Assembly: GCA_010645155.1 (NCBI GenBank)
Contig: CM021314.1
Location: forward strand, 6,956,279-7,020,278
Source of the DNA: Tigriopus japonicus
Lineage: Eukaryota; Arthropoda; Copepoda; Harpacticoida; Harpacticidae
Length of the DNA stretch: 64,000 bases
Direction of reading: 5' to 3'
The notes beneath the pieces were generated by a model. It made no database searches. It saw only the letters and a program-made list of their open reading frames with translations, and was not told the origin of the DNA. Shown here one piece after another: positions 22,201 to 33,990 of the stretch. The position numbers and the translations under genes are program-made. Within the stretch, counting starts at the first letter, position 1. The number at the start of each line of letters is the position of its first letter.

Positions 22201-24474
22201 ATCACTTTTCAATATCTTGAGACGAGTACTTTTACCAATCCAGGGCCGAATGTGTTAAAATCAAAACAAACATTGACCTTCGTTTCTTTGGTCAGGAGTT
22301 TTTTTGCCGACTTAAAGAAAAGCTTATTGCTCAATTTTCTCGAAGGACGTTCTGTTCATTTTCTTTGGCCAATCCCGTTTTTGTTTCTGTTACTCTCCAG
22401 GAATGATGATGTTCATGTCACCTGAGTTGACAGTCGTGGGGTTGAGCGTGGTGCCTCCGGTGGCTTTATGGGCGGTTTGGATGGGCAAGAGGGTCAAATC
22501 CGCGAGTAAAGAGTTGCAACAACGTTTGGCCAACCTGACCGAGCAAGCCGAGGAAAAAATCTCAAACATTCGCACCGTATTGGCCTTCGCCAGTCAAAAG
22601 AAAGAGATTACCATATACAACGAAAGGCTGGAACAAGTAGTAGACCAAGCCCGACGTGAAGCCGAGATCCACGCCAAGTTTTACGGCTTGGTGAGACCAT
22701 GAACCTATGCTGTCCCAAGGAGAAACCACTGTCACAGCCCGCTGATTGACTCATTGTTTTCAGACTGGCTTTAGTGGCAACCTCATCATCCTAAGTGTGT
22801 TATCATATGGTGGCTCCTTAGTGGCCAACCACTCGTTAACCGTGGGGGAATTGGCCTCCTTTGTTCTTTATGCTGCCTACGTGGGAATTGGACTAAACGG
22901 TGTGTCCAATTGTTATGCTGAGGTCATGAAGGGCCTGGGTGCCAGTCAACGAATCTGGAATCTCATGGAGACCTCATCCGCATTGGAGGTTGTGACGCAG
23001 CAACCTCGTCCTAATTTGCCTCTAATGAGTTTACCCTCCCTTGAGAAGGCCATTGTGTTTTCGAACGTCAGTTTCGCTTTTCCTACTCGACCCGAAAGCC
23101 TAGTGCTCAACAATCTGAGCTTCACCATTCCCGCCAACCAAACCGTGGCTGTGGTCGGAACAAGTGGATCAGGTAGGACAGAGCAGGAAAATGTGCCAAT
23201 TTGCTGAGATAGTGTGAGGACGTATCTGTTGATTCCCATTAGGCAAGACCACATTGATTTCTCTTTTGTTGAGACTCTACGATCCGGCCCAAGGCCAAAT
23301 TTGCTTTGATGACAACGATATCAAAAGTTTTGATGTGGCGCAGCATCGTCGACGAATCGGTCTTGTGCCTCAGGTAAGGTTCAAAACAGTAAGGTTGTGG
23401 TCAACTGGGTCCTGAGCACTTTTTATTCATTCTCAATATGGTTGGGGGTTAAAGCAACTATTATGATGAAAGTCATCCTGAATCTTCCCTGCCATGTTTC
23501 TGTCTGTAGAGGTTGGTTTGAGGAGCTGTTTACACCTGTCTGGTTCCATTAGTTGGTGGTTCTTTAATTGGTTGCCTCGTCTCTCTTCGTCAGGAGCCCG
23601 TGTTATTCTCGACGTCCATTGCCGAAAATATCTTGTATGGACTGGACGTGCGGTCTGATTCCAATGAATGTCAACAGGAGAAGACCATGTCCTTGGTGCA
23701 CGATGCTGCACGAGAAGTGAACGCTCATGAATTTATAATGCAATTCCCAGAGGGCTACAACACTCTCGTGGGCGAGAGGGGAATCTTTCTGTCAGGGGGA
23801 CAAAAACAAAGAGTTGCCATTGCACGGGCCATCATCAAAGATCCGGATGTTTTGGTCTTGGATGAGGCCACGAGGTAAGTCAAAAGAGGAAAACAAAGGG
23901 TTGATGATTTGTTTTTATACAGGACATTAATTTGAGGGGCGAGCCCAAGGCTCTTCTCACCTTGAAATTGCACAATGCTTAAAGCTATATCTGTTCCAAG
24001 ATTGGAACTCAACACCAATCAATTGATCTATCTATTTTTGATACAAAATCAACTCGCTTCCAAATCGAAGTCTATTAGTAGAATTTTTTTTCTCTTTTAT
24101 TTGTAGTGCATTGGATGCCAAAAATGAAAATATCATACGCGATACAATCAATCGAGTGCGACACAATCGAACAGTCCTGATCATCGCTCATCGATTGTCA
24201 ACCATCAGAAACGCAGGTATATGAAATTCAGAGTACATAGATGGACCCTTTTACTGCTTCAAAGATTGCATTGAAACTGACTTATCAAAATCAAACACGT
24301 TGTCTCAACTGTTGGTTCGAGCTCTTTGTCCCAATCAAGTTCGTTTCTGATTGCTTTTTAGACAAGATTATTGTTCTACGCCAAGGCCAAGTTGTTGAAG
24401 AAGGATCCTTCCAGGAGTTGGCCAATTTGAAAGGACACTTCCACGAGATGGTGACGAAGCAGTCCATTAGTTGA
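19245..24474 (+). CDS. ABCB10: Mitochondrial ABC half transporter, ABCB10-like
   Basis: Eight exons with consistent phases: 19245-19473, 21324-21758, 22401-22690, 22764-23172, 23243-23373, 23594-23874, 24107-24216 and 24362-24474, giving 665 residues. The first 55 or so residues are rich in Arg, Ser and Leu with no acidic residue, as expected of a mitochondrial presequence. A transmembrane domain follows (about 75-375), with [10 protein letters not shown] and [20 protein letters not shown] typical of ABCB10. The ATPase domain has Walker A GTSGSGKT (450-457), Q-loop Gln498, signature LSGGQ (564-568), Walker B VLVLDE (584-589) and H-loop His620, all intact. ABCB10 works as a homodimer in the inner mitochondrial membrane and is linked to haem biosynthesis and oxidative-stress protection. 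ABCB8 is the main alternative. Either of two adjacent ATGs (19245, 19248) could start the protein. Confidence 0.9.
20398..21043. repeat. Fold-back element in ABCB10 intron 1, arms about 157 bp
   Basis: The left arm 20398-20554 and right arm 20888-21043 are imperfect reverse complements. Both contain the ATGCATAAGGTTGCTTCAAG and GCGGGCGGCAAAACA stretches. The loop is about 333 bp with no coding content. It resembles a MITE or fold-back element. No clear target duplication was seen. Confidence 0.8.
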
Positions 24475-27252
24475 CCTCACTCAGCTCCTCATCCGGTTCT
24501 TATTTCGTCTCTTAGTTGAGACGTACAAAAAGGATCTCTATAAACCACCTTTGTCTTGTACCCAAAGTGTACCATTTACATAAGGGACGACTAAACTTTA
24601 TTTCGATTGTTCGAGTCTCAAAGGGATTTCACTTTAAGCAGCGATCTCATGTACAATTCCAATAAACTAACCCTTAACCAATATGTTACAGTCGAAATCA
24701 AAGGATCGGTAGTGAATGCGAGGTGACACATGAAACGCGATTGGAATTCAATTGACTCTCCCGGATTGTTTTCAGCTAAAGTTTTCTTCTTTTTGTGTAT
24801 TCAAGACCTTCAGGGTACAAGTTCAAACGATCGGTTCTCTTTGATATTGTACAAGATTCTCTTTGTCCCGATTCAACAAAGCGCCCGTGTTGGATGTCGT
24901 TTTGGACAACTACTGTAACGAAGGGAGTGTTAGCTAGATCAAGAATGTCTCCAGAAACTTCGATAAACTCATTCAAAATCAAGCTAAGAAGTAATTCATC
25001 CAGTGTTTATTGATATTCGAAATCCCGAATAAGAGGCATGTAACTAAATGTTCACTAAATTTTATGGTAACCTAGTCACACTAACCAGCAACTTAACGGG
25101 ACGTAAGCGCAAAAAGCGCTATGTTCAGCTTTACACCCATAAATAGCCTACACTTTTTTTCAAAAAAAGTGATCCAACCACCCCACCAGTCCCACATGGG
25201 TCCTTTAGTTTATGGTCAATATCCGTCTGCGAAAGCTATCATGGCATTCTCGTTAACGTTGATACGACCCTCGTGGTGCTGTCATCATGAACGAGGTGGT
25301 CTTGTCATGTCCCTCGTACTTGATTATCCACTCAAAGTGTCGTTCCATTTTCCCAACGGAGATTGCCCAATTGTGGGAACATCGGAAGCTTAAAACTTGA
25401 TACCAATTGTTTCCGAACGAACCTGAACATACGAGTGTACTTCCATTCATTCATCCACCTCCAATTGCTTGATTGAGGCAGAATAAGTGGTCCTACCAAC
25501 TGACTACGTAGTTGGTGACACGTAAGTGGTTGGTGAGTGTGACCCATGTTCTTGCATCGCTCTCACTAAATCTACCTTGGCATCACGAGGATGATGAGAA
25601 AGAAAAGTCTCGAGAGATCAAGACTAAGTGCTTGGCCATCAAGTCCGGTCTTCATCTCCTGAATGTGTGAGAAATGTTCTGATTTCTAAAGGGCACAACG
25701 AGGAAGTCGCCCGTCAATTCCTTTTGAACATTTTCAGATTGAGGACCAAAAAGATTGGCCTTCTTTCGACCTTAAACTGTGTCTTGTCGGCGCTTGTGGC
25801 TTCATGATTGGATGGGATCTATAATTGGACTCGGTTTGAAGCTAGTTTGAATTTGTGCCACGAGATCCACTTAGGAACACTCGATCCTGTCGAGATTGAA
25901 AAATATCGTGATCACTCACTGAAAGGTTCAAATTTCAAAAGTGTGGGCATTCAGTCAAACATTTCCACGGTGTAACTGGCTTCATTTTGGTATTTGGAAT
26001 CCCTCAGCTCAGGCAAACAAAATTTATACCCACCAAGAAGCATGGTGTTCTTGAGTTTCTTAATGAACTCATGACTTTTTTGTTGTTGCAAATTTTGCAT
26101 TCTCTACCTTTCCATGAGTTCGCAATTTTTTCACAAGCACGGCACAACAGTTCGTGACTGGCAATGCCAATCTGAGCATATCTCTGAGTAATTTGCAACT
26201 AACGAACTTGAAAACCTTTTTTAGTGGAGCCACAAAGAAAACATCGGAAATTAGATCAAAAGGGACGGTGCACAGACAAAACGGGACGCCCAAAGGTGCA
26301 CACCCACTGTTCCAAATGGAGGTAGGTGCTCATGGGAAAAAGGACCAGGTTGCATCAAACGGACGAAGAAACAAACGAACGCATTCGGACGTTGGAGGTC
26401 ATCTATTTTCGTCATTTGTTTCTGTCAGAGGCTTCAGAAGCAAAAGACTTTACTACGGTAACTGTTCATGTGAAGAGGACAAAGCGAGTTGGCGAGAGAT
26501 TGATCGAGTGTAAATATATATGACCACTTCGGTGTGTCAACACAAACTTTATTATGTTAGTCTTAGTGGCTGAGGGGCCTATTCCAATTCTTGTTCTGCC
26601 AAGAATTGTGTATTTATTTACAACCTCCTGCGGACACTCATTCTGCCTTCACAAACTACAAAAAAAAAGAATGTATCTTGTTCCTCTTTTATCATCAGAA
26701 AATAGTGCTGAGCTTGCACAGAAATGCTACGATTTATGCTGATACATCTTTTAATGAACTTATTCAAATATTTCCAAGGTTCTAAATGAAGTCCCTTCGA
26801 ATGTGCGTTTTGCTTGACCAGAAACAACGAAGCTGGACTTACCTAATGGAATGCCTGTGAAGTTAAAATGCTACCTAAAGCATAATCTAAAATGAAAAAT
26901 GTACTTTACCATCTGTACCTCACCTTTTTGAGTGAGTGATGAACAAATTTTACTCAAAAATGTTTGATTCCCTAGGGAATGAAAGTTCAAGGATCCTTAA
27001 ATTTCCAACGCCACATTAACGCATTCGAGCATTCGGTGTCATGAAATTCTATTTACAATTTCAAATGGTTCTTCGACAAAACTGACTGCACGATTTTGTT
27101 GTTAGCGAAAAATTTCAACTGGGCTGTCTTGGGAGATGGACTCGACTCGATCACCATTCCATTGCAAAATTACAGGAGTTTAGCCATTTATTCGTACGCG
27201 GCCTATGTTTATGAATAGCTAAGAGAATGAGCTATTTGCCATTGTACGTTTC
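24475..27252. other. Intergenic after ABCB10-like gene
   Basis: The 3' end of the ABCB10-like transcript and about 2.6 kb without a supportable gene. A 119-codon open frame at 26154-26513 has no recognisable domain, a long basic polar stretch and no splice context that I trust; I treat it as chance. Confidence 0.5.
24661..24666 (+). other. Candidate poly(A) signal of ABCB10-like gene
   Basis: AATAAA 187 bases past the stop codon, the first such hexamer downstream of the gene. Confidence 0.6.
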
Positions 27253-27274
27253 ATAGATAGATAGATAGATAGAT
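27253..27274. repeat. (GATA)n microsatellite tail of the LINE
   Basis: About five GATA units directly beside TTTATT (27274-27280). In the LINE's own sense this reads AATAAATCTATCTATC, a 3' terminal simple repeat as found on many non-LTR elements in place of poly(A). Confidence 0.85.
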
Positions 27275-27534
27275 TTATTTCAGGGACTCGTAATAACTTT
27301 GTAAGTGATAAATAAGTAAAATAAGATAAAACACGTCATTGGAAATAAGATAGTGAGATCCCTAGGATCCCCATAAACCGTTTGGTTTGTTTTCATGGGG
27401 AACCTTGACTAGATGAGACACATATGTAGGCCTGTGTCGGTCCGGTCAGTGTTTTCAAACTTGGCAGCCGGCACAACCTTTGTCACAGAGCTCAGGCTTG
27501 ACATGGTTCACCAGGATATCTGAAATACTTGAAC

Positions 27535-30459
27535 TTATTTGGAACAAGAGAAGCAATTTGAGACTGTACATTTGGTTGGATAGGAGCTTGTGATCATTTC
27601 CGTTACTAATTTGGTCCATCGCTTAAGAGATTTAGGCATGTTAAGAAGGGTAATGTCATTTGCTGAAGTAAAATTGTTCCAACAAGTTGGAAAGGAAATC
27701 ACCGGGAGTCGTTGAAACCAGGATAGCTTGACTAGGCGAATGTTGAAACGTAAAAAGTTGCCACGCATTTCCTTGTGAGTAAAAGAGTTAATTATGTCAG
27801 GTACGTCTCGATTAAAACAGTTATACATAAATTTTAATTGGTTTATCTGGACCAGATCTTCAACTTTCAAGATTTTCATGATTTTAAATATGTGACTAGA
27901 GTGTGATCTGGATTTTGCTCCGACTATCCATCTGACAATTCGTTTCTGTAAAATGACTAGGCTGTCAACAGCCGAACTCTTGCCAAAAAATTCAATGCCA
28001 TAGTTTAGACGGCTCTTGACCAATGCGTTGTAAAAGGCCAACCTCAACTTGGTTGATATTTCTTGCCTGGCCATAAAAAGTGTAAACATTATCTTTCTGA
28101 CTGAATTACTGACAAGTCTTATATGTTCTTTCCAATTTAAACGATCATCAAGAGTCAAGCCGAGGAATTTGATGTTCTTTTCATTACAATGGGATCCAAC
28201 TTGTTGAATCACGGACCCATTTAATTCTAATTTGAAGTCACAATTAATATTACGAGGACTAAATAGCATCACCCTGGTCTTGTCTAAATTCAAAACAAGT
28301 CTATTTTCTCTCAACCAATTTGCTAATTTTATCAAATCATTCTTAGCCTCCATTTCCATCACATTTAACTCATCGCCAAAGCATTGCAAGGTCGTGTCAT
28401 CTGCAAACATTGTTACTTTAAAATTTGTCACATTTGGGAGATCATTAATGTAGATTAAGAACAGCAGTGGGCCTAATATGCTCCCTTGGGGGACTCCGCA
28501 AGTAACAGTTGAGGAATCAGATAAGGTACCATTTATACATACTAATTGTTTTCGATCTTTCAGGTAATTTTCAACCCATTTTAATATGTTTCCACTGAAC
28601 CCGTAATTTAGCATTTTATTGACTAGAATATTGTGATTGACTGTGTCAAACGCCTTTTTTAAATCAATAAACACTCCAGCAGAATATTTGCATTCACTAT
28701 GGTTGGATATATTTAGCAAGAAGTTTTGTACTGCGTGCATGGTGGAGTGTTTTGGCCTGAATCCAAACTGAGAACTTGTCAAGTGATCTTCGGCAAAAGA
28801 GGAAAATATTTGACGGTACACTACTTTTTCAAGAACTTTTGATAGAGACGATAAGATGCTAATGGGACGATAATTAGAAATACTTTCCCTATCCCCGCTT
28901 TTGAATAAAGGTATTACTTTCGCCACTTTCCAGTCATTGGGAATATAACCACTAATCAAAGAAATATTAATTAATCGAGTTAATGGTGTCGCAATTTCTG
29001 CTTTAATGGATTTTAAAACAGTATTGGATATTTCATCCAAACCACAACTAGATTTTTGAGGTAGTTTGTTAATTATTCTTAAAATATCTAATCGACTAAC
29101 TACTTTAAAATAATATTTACGTGAATGACTAGTTTCAGGAACAAATTTCAAATAATTTTTACTATCAACAGATATCTCGTCGCTAAGGGCTTTTCCAATG
29201 GTCGAGAAATATTTATTGAAGGAATTGGCTATTTCTTCGGGATCACTAATCAAAGTCTGTTCGATTTTAAGTTTCAAAGGGACCTCATCATTGGTGCAAT
29301 TGAAACCTAAAAGTCGCTTAGTCCCTTTCCATATTTGCCTAGAGTTACCTTCGTTTGACTCAAAGTAATTGTGCCAATATTTGGCCTTGGCCGACTTTAT
29401 AAGCTTGAAATACATTTTGGAATACTCTCTCCATTTGTTGTGATTCGCCTCAGTTGGAGTTTGATGGAATTTTTTCAACAACTTTTGCTTATGTGCACGA
29501 GATTTTAAAAGACCTGATGACATCCATGGATTGCACTTATTATTAGATTTGGTCCGATGTTTGACTAAAGGACAAGATTCATGGAAGACACCCAAAAGTT
29601 GATTCTGGAAGTTGCAAAAAGACCCTTCAGGATCATTTTCATAAATTTTCCATTGAATGTTTTTGAGTAACATGCGAAAATAATTAAGGTTTTTGGGGCC
29701 TGTGGACCTTTTTGGTTTACTATCTTGGGTTATTTTACTCGCTTGTTCAGTTTCAATTGAAATAAACGGTGCCAAATGGTCACTAATATCACAGTTGAGT
29801 ATACCACACTTCATATTCAATTTTCGATTAGTAAAAATATTGTCTATTAAAGAACTACAAGATGGGGTTATTCTGGTAGGTTTACTTATTGTTGGCACTA
29901 GTTCGAAGCTCATCATCAGGTCATTAAATTTGTTGGTTCTGTAGTTATCTTTCGAAAAGTCAATATTGAAATCTCCGCATAAGAAAATTGGCTTTTGTGT
30001 GCATCTAGTTAAAAGTTTTTCTAGTTCCTTTATCACGTTTTGAATAATGGCACCAGGAGGAATATAAACAGACATGATGGTGAACGTGTCTGTGTTAATA
30101 GCAATAGCTTCACAGACATCTGATATTAAGCATAGATCTTTTGGCCTTGAATATGAAACACTTTTATCAATAAGTATTCCTACTCCCCCTCCCTTGCGAC
30201 CAACACGTGTTTCAGATTCAAAACTATAATTTTCGAATTTTAAGTTTGCGCTATTTGCTTGCCACACTTCTTGCAATGCAACAATTTTTGGTTCTTGCTT
30301 CAAAAGGGAGTCCTCTAGCTTGAACTTATTTGCTACGATGGACCGAACATTTAGGGAAACAAGCCACTGCTCACCTGTAGTCAATTCATCGCAATAGCCA
30401 AGATCGACCAATGCGGATGATTCACTCAGATAATCCGGCTCATCAGTCAAGTCTTCCAT
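27535..30459 (-). CDS. LINE ORF2: endonuclease and reverse transcriptase
   Basis: 974 residues from the ATG at 30459 (MEDLTDEPDY). The frame stays open a further 135 bases upstream to 30594 without another ATG that I trust. The N-terminal apurinic-like endonuclease shows LNVRS, a Glu in ALQEVW, GDFNIDF and SDHLAPF. The reverse transcriptase follows, with NYRPISILSSLSKVLEKVV, FGFRPKHST, IDLKKAFDTVNH, GVPQGSILGPLLFLIYINDL and the catalytic FADD (FADDTTLQCF). No internal stop or frameshift is seen. It would nick target DNA and prime reverse transcription there. No RNase H domain is recognised. Confidence 0.93.
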   Translation of the reverse strand: MEDLTDEPDYLSESSALVDLGYCDELTTGEQWLVSLNVRSIVANKFKLEDSLLKQEPKIVALQEVWQANSANLKFENYSFESETRVGRKGGGVGILIDKSVSYSRPKDLCLISDVCEAIAINTDTFTIMSVYIPPGAIIQNVIKELEKLLTRCTQKPIFLCGDFNIDFSKDNYRTNKFNDLMMSFELVPTISKPTRITPSCSSLIDNIFTNRKLNMKCGILNCDISDHLAPFISIETEQASKITQDSKPKRSTGPKNLNYFRMLLKNIQWKIYENDPEGSFCNFQNQLLGVFHESCPLVKHRTKSNNKCNPWMSSGLLKSRAHKQKLLKKFHQTPTEANHNKWREYSKMYFKLIKSAKAKYWHNYFESNEGNSRQIWKGTKRLLGFNCTNDEVPLKLKIEQTLISDPEEIANSFNKYFSTIGKALSDEISVDSKNYLKFVPETSHSRKYYFKVVSRLDILRIINKLPQKSSCGLDEISNTVLKSIKAEIATPLTRLINISLISGYIPNDWKVAKVIPLFKSGDRESISNYRPISILSSLSKVLEKVVYRQIFSSFAEDHLTSSQFGFRPKHSTMHAVQNFLLNISNHSECKYSAGVFIDLKKAFDTVNHNILVNKMLNYGFSGNILKWVENYLKDRKQLVCINGTLSDSSTVTCGVPQGSILGPLLFLIYINDLPNVTNFKVTMFADDTTLQCFGDELNVMEMEAKNDLIKLANWLRENRLVLNLDKTRVMLFSPRNINCDFKLELNGSVIQQVGSHCNEKNIKFLGLTLDDRLNWKEHIRLVSNSVRKIMFTLFMARQEISTKLRLAFYNALVKSRLNYGIEFFGKSSAVDSLVILQKRIVRWIVGAKSRSHSSHIFKIMKILKVEDLVQINQLKFMYNCFNRDVPDIINSFTHKEMRGNFLRFNIRLVKLSWFQRLPVISFPTCWNNFTSANDITLLNMPKSLKRWTKLVTEMITSSYPTKCTVSNCFSCSK

Positions 30460-30635
30460 CAGGATGAGGAGTTTGAGACTAACCAAGACTTTCCACACAT
30501 GACCGTTCCTCCACTTGTACGTAAAAACGCAAGAATATATGAAGAAAAGTAATAGAGCAAATTGAAATTGAATTACGGTAAAAACTAACAACACCCCAAG
30601 TCACGACATTCCTTGAGTTTAGTTCATCAAAGTGT

Positions 30636-31916
30636 TCAAGGATCATTTCTTCCGGGCTGTGTATCCACCTTGCTCACACCCCGAAGGGGATCATTGCGAA
30701 GGGATCGAGATGAAGACCTTGTCACCATCCGAGGCTCGGGAGGGTCCATCTCTTCCTCTTTTCCGTCATCAATATTTCCTCCTTCACCATTACTTCCTTT
30801 GTCATGTTTTTCTACTTCTTCTCTTTCCTTGGTACCTTTCCCTTTTGTTCTATCATTTTCATCTTGTTCTTTTTCGGACAGCCTCTTGGCAATGCGAGTA
30901 CCGTTTCTAGTTGAAATATTGGTTTGTAAACTCAGGTCCTTCCTGGATCGAGTGTTCCTAGAGACAACCTTCCACTTGTTAATTCCATCCTCATTGTTGA
31001 CTCCGTTAGGATGTTGGTTTATCTTGGGATCTTCTTCCTTGTTCATGATACTCTCCTCTTCTGCACACTCGTTGGCCAGGTCCAAAACACCAGCAACGTT
31101 TTCTTCTTGGTCAACGGATTTTGTCTCTTCGTCAATCAAGGGGGGTTGCTCCTGAGGTGTCAACTCATTCGGTCGTTCGGAATCGAACAAAGGGCACCCC
31201 TTCTTTAGATGGCCCTCTTTTCGACAGCGAAAACATCGTTGAACTTGGTCACGATGGCATATCCAAATCTTTCTTGATCCCACCACAATGAAGTCGGGTA
31301 TTTTGGCAATCGGATGTATTAGGGCACGCATGTGACCGTTCGGGATTCCACCGAGTCGAGCATCATGGCGACTATCAAACAACTCATGAGTGAAGCCCGA
31401 CTTGAGCTCTGCAAAAGCTTCAGTAGCCTTTGCTAATTCCGTCACTGGAACTTCTCCAAATGTATGGAGGTATCTCAACGGCATGAACCTTTGAGCTCCA
31501 CGAACCACACACTTCCAGTTTACTGCATTGAAAGCGCGAGTGAACTCGAATTGCCCGCCAAAACGGGCTTTTACGTCAATCTCGTCATGAGTATGAATTC
31601 TTGACGTAGTGATTGTTGGCCCTCGAGTTATCATGAGAGCCGCAATCTCCGATTTTCGGATCTTCAAATCGGTAAATACGAAATCTGCCAACACAGACCA
31701 CGGTAGGAAAGCATTGGCAGAGTCCGAAGAGAAATCCACCATTACGGACGAGTAACGCCGGACGTTGGTGATCTCCGTCGGCGCCTTTCTGGCCGCTTGA
31801 ACGTAGTTCGGCGGAGTTTCCACATGGGGTAATCCCATTGAGGGTACAGGATCGGTCACCCCTTCATCGCTATGTGGTCTAGTTAGCGTATTCTTGACCG
31901 GGGAACGTTGAATCAT
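30636..31916 (-). CDS. LINE ORF1: gag-like RNA-binding protein with CCHC knuckle
   Basis: 426 residues, ATG at 31916 (MIQRSPVKNTLTRPHSDEG). One zinc knuckle of form C-x2-C-x4-H-x4-C (CFRCRKEGHLKKGC) lies about residues 225-240. An acidic and then basic charged C-terminal tail follows. The stop lies about 180 bases before the ORF2 ATG. It is expected to bind the element's RNA. The zinc knuckle plus the downstream ORF2 make this assignment firm. Confidence 0.9.
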   Translation of the reverse strand: MIQRSPVKNTLTRPHSDEGVTDPVPSMGLPHVETPPNYVQAARKAPTEITNVRRYSSVMVDFSSDSANAFLPWSVLADFVFTDLKIRKSEIAALMITRGPTITTSRIHTHDEIDVKARFGGQFEFTRAFNAVNWKCVVRGAQRFMPLRYLHTFGEVPVTELAKATEAFAELKSGFTHELFDSRHDARLGGIPNGHMRALIHPIAKIPDFIVVGSRKIWICHRDQVQRCFRCRKEGHLKKGCPLFDSERPNELTPQEQPPLIDEETKSVDQEENVAGVLDLANECAEEESIMNKEEDPKINQHPNGVNNEDGINKWKVVSRNTRSRKDLSLQTNISTRNGTRIAKRLSEKEQDENDRTKGKGTKEREEVEKHDKGSNGEGGNIDDGKEEEMDPPEPRMVTRSSSRSLRNDPLRGVSKVDTQPGRNDP

Positions 31917-32000
31917 ATTTTTGCCCCTTCCCCCGGAGGGAGGCGGGACTTGCGGATTTTTCGTTCTTCAGTCGATTTCACAACTCTCGGTGGTTCAATT

Positions 32001-33074
32001 TCACACTATTTTGGCACCATAGGCGTAATAAGTGAATAAAAAACCTTATGAAAAACGAAGAGATGCAAAATTCACCTCTGCTCGCTTTCACAATCAGCTG
32101 CTCCCTATTAATATCAAACCGTTGGTTGAGGCGCTAAATCCAACTAAATGTGAAAGTTCTTTGTACGTAAAGTGATCATCTAACTTTCAATGGATGAGTG
32201 TAATCGAACTAATTCAGCTAGGGATTCTGGGGCCAAACTGGCTAGGGATGCGTCGGAGTCGAGACTCACCCTCCATAAAACTTATTCAAAATTCGTCAGC
32301 CCCACTCGTTTTCTTCATTTTGACAATCAATTCAAATAGGACTTTGCTCCTTACGTAACAAACTAAAACTATGAAATGTCAGAACCTAGTTCTGACCCAT
32401 CCCTAGTCATTTTGGCCCCAGAATCCACAGCTGAATTCGTTCGATTACACTCATCCATTGTTGAAAGGTTAATGGACTTTATACCTAGAGTTAGTCTAGA
32501 ACAAAATGAGGGATAGTTCATTTGCTATTGATTTGGTTCAAATTTCGTTGATTTTTCAGGTCAGGAGGGCTAAACAGTTTCAAAAATGGGCCTCCTGAGC
32601 CAAAAATAAACAAAATTGAACCAATTCAAGAGCAAATGGACGTTCCTTACTTGTTATGAACTCATTGTATGTATAAAATCTGTTAATCTTATTGCGAAAA
32701 TTACTAGGCGTCGCTCCACGGACTATCGCATTTGCTTGGATAAACCGCCTCAACAAATGATTTGATAGGGGGATGCTCGAATCAAATTTTTCTTTTCAAT
32801 TGTTTTTTTTTTTAATTCAACGCATGCAGTTGAAAACTTTTGGTTACAACGAAATCGTGCAGGGCAACTAATCCTTCTACAAATGACATTAAAGCCTTAA
32901 ATATGTGCTAAAATGCTGAGTTTGAGGAGCATTGTTTATTGTGAAGACCACTCTAAAAAAGCAAATCTGGGACACATGCAAAAACTCGACAATTACTAAA
33001 AAGCTCCAATGAGCATTTTAATGCACGCTTATAGCTGCTTAAGCTATCTTTGATACATTTATGGGCAATTATTC
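32001..33074. other. Non-coding region with one fold-back element
   Basis: No supportable gene. It holds the fold-back at 32188-32460; the rest is AT-rich unique-looking DNA. Confidence 0.5.
32188..32460. repeat. Fold-back element with about 65-bp arms
   Basis: CAATGGATGAGTGTAATCGA at 32188 recurs inverted at the other end (to 32460). Arms match through a GATTCTGGGGCCAAA core to about 32250 and from about 32394. No coding content. Looks like a short MITE. Confidence 0.8.
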
Positions 33075-33501
33075 AAAGCTTTTGCCCCTTCTTATTGAAG
33101 GGGGCAAAAGCTTTTCTTCTAATACTCAATAATTCAAGGTTCAATATTCTTAAGCGATCGGAGTACGGCAGGCGTTCATGGAAGGGATCTTTTTCGTAAA
33201 ACGGCGTTGCACAGATTCCAAGAGCGTTATTTATGTCTTTGAACAAGCGCGGGGATCACACTTGAGAATCAAATTCGAGGATTGGTCTAACATTCTCAAT
33301 AAATAATTTCCTAAGCATGATTGGGCTCCGTAACTCAAAGTGCCATCCATCTAAAGAGGCGTAACTCCGTGTTGGCCTTTCAAACAATAAAGCACAGTGT
33401 TTGCTGAATTTCAAATATGGATCGACAATCACTCCGAGTCTGAGCAAGATCCTTGAACTGTAGTTCAGTTGTATTGGGGTTGTTGGTGTTGTTAAGGCCA
33501 T
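33075..33501 (-). mobile_element. Decayed LINE fragment (after the reverse transcriptase core)
   Basis: The minus strand reads LGVIVDPYLKFSKHC, then VRPILEFDSQV, a TGA where tryptophan is expected, then SPRLFKDINNAL and ERLPYSDRLRILNLELLSI. This is the usual sequence after the reverse transcriptase core of CR1/Jockey-like LINEs. The stop and lack of the YxDD part mark it as dead. It belongs to another family than the 27-32 kb LINE. Confidence 0.75.
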
Positions 33502-33729
33502 TTGGAAGCATTATGAAAGTTGCGGTTTTCAATTTAAAGTTTATTGTTTATTGTCGTAACCACTTTGATACACACCTACAGTAAGAATCGAGTTCGATTC
33601 TCTAGCTCGGGGTGCATATGAGTATCGGCGTGTAAAACTAATAGTAGAAAGAAAACAATAGTCAATGGAAAATGATAAAAAATCAATTTCAGGATTTGAT
33701 GGCTTGTGTTTAGGGCGATTTTTTTAAAT

Positions 33730-33990
33730 TGATTTCAGGTACGGTTTGACTGCTTCCTTAAACTTGGACTTCGTTTTCATTTCTCGAATGTTCTTTGGCA
33801 CTAAATTCCATACACGAATTGTTTGGGCGCGAAAACTTCGGAAACGTACGTTTATTCATTTTGATATGGAGCAGATTCCCGTTTCTTGACGCCCCCTTGT
33901 CATGAATCGGATCCTCATCGGTTTGGTTGGATCAATGTATCTTGAAGTGCTGGCGATCTCAGATATGCATTCTATCCATTCTTGATTTTC
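33730..33990 (-). mobile_element. LINE ORF2 C-terminal fragment
   Basis: The minus strand reads FRSFRAQTIRVWNLVPKNIR, then KFKEAVKPYLKSI and a stop, resembling the extreme C-terminus of LINE ORF2 proteins. One stop interrupts it. It lies upstream of the 33075-33501 fragment in the same orientation, but the order of parts is wrong for a single element, so two insertions are likely. Confidence 0.6.

Larger units (their letters stand above)
27253..32000 (-). mobile_element. Near-complete two-ORF LINE retrotransposon
   Basis: A minus-strand unit of 5' leader, ORF1 (30636-31916), ORF2 (27535-30459) and a 3' UTR ending in an ATCT microsatellite. Both frames are open over their full length, so the copy is young. 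The 5' border is not fixed; I place it near 32000, after a GC-rich leader. It is a different family from the LINE scraps at 1465, 50345 and 53345. The clade is uncertain (CR1/L2/Jockey group by ORF layout). Confidence 0.85.

Noticed and set aside
26154..26513. 119-codon open frame on the plus strand
   Set aside because: Composition is like translated non-coding DNA, and no domain or splice context supports it.
30460..30594. Longer ORF2 start of the LINE at 30594
   Set aside because: That position is GTG, not ATG; the first ATG in good context is at 30459.
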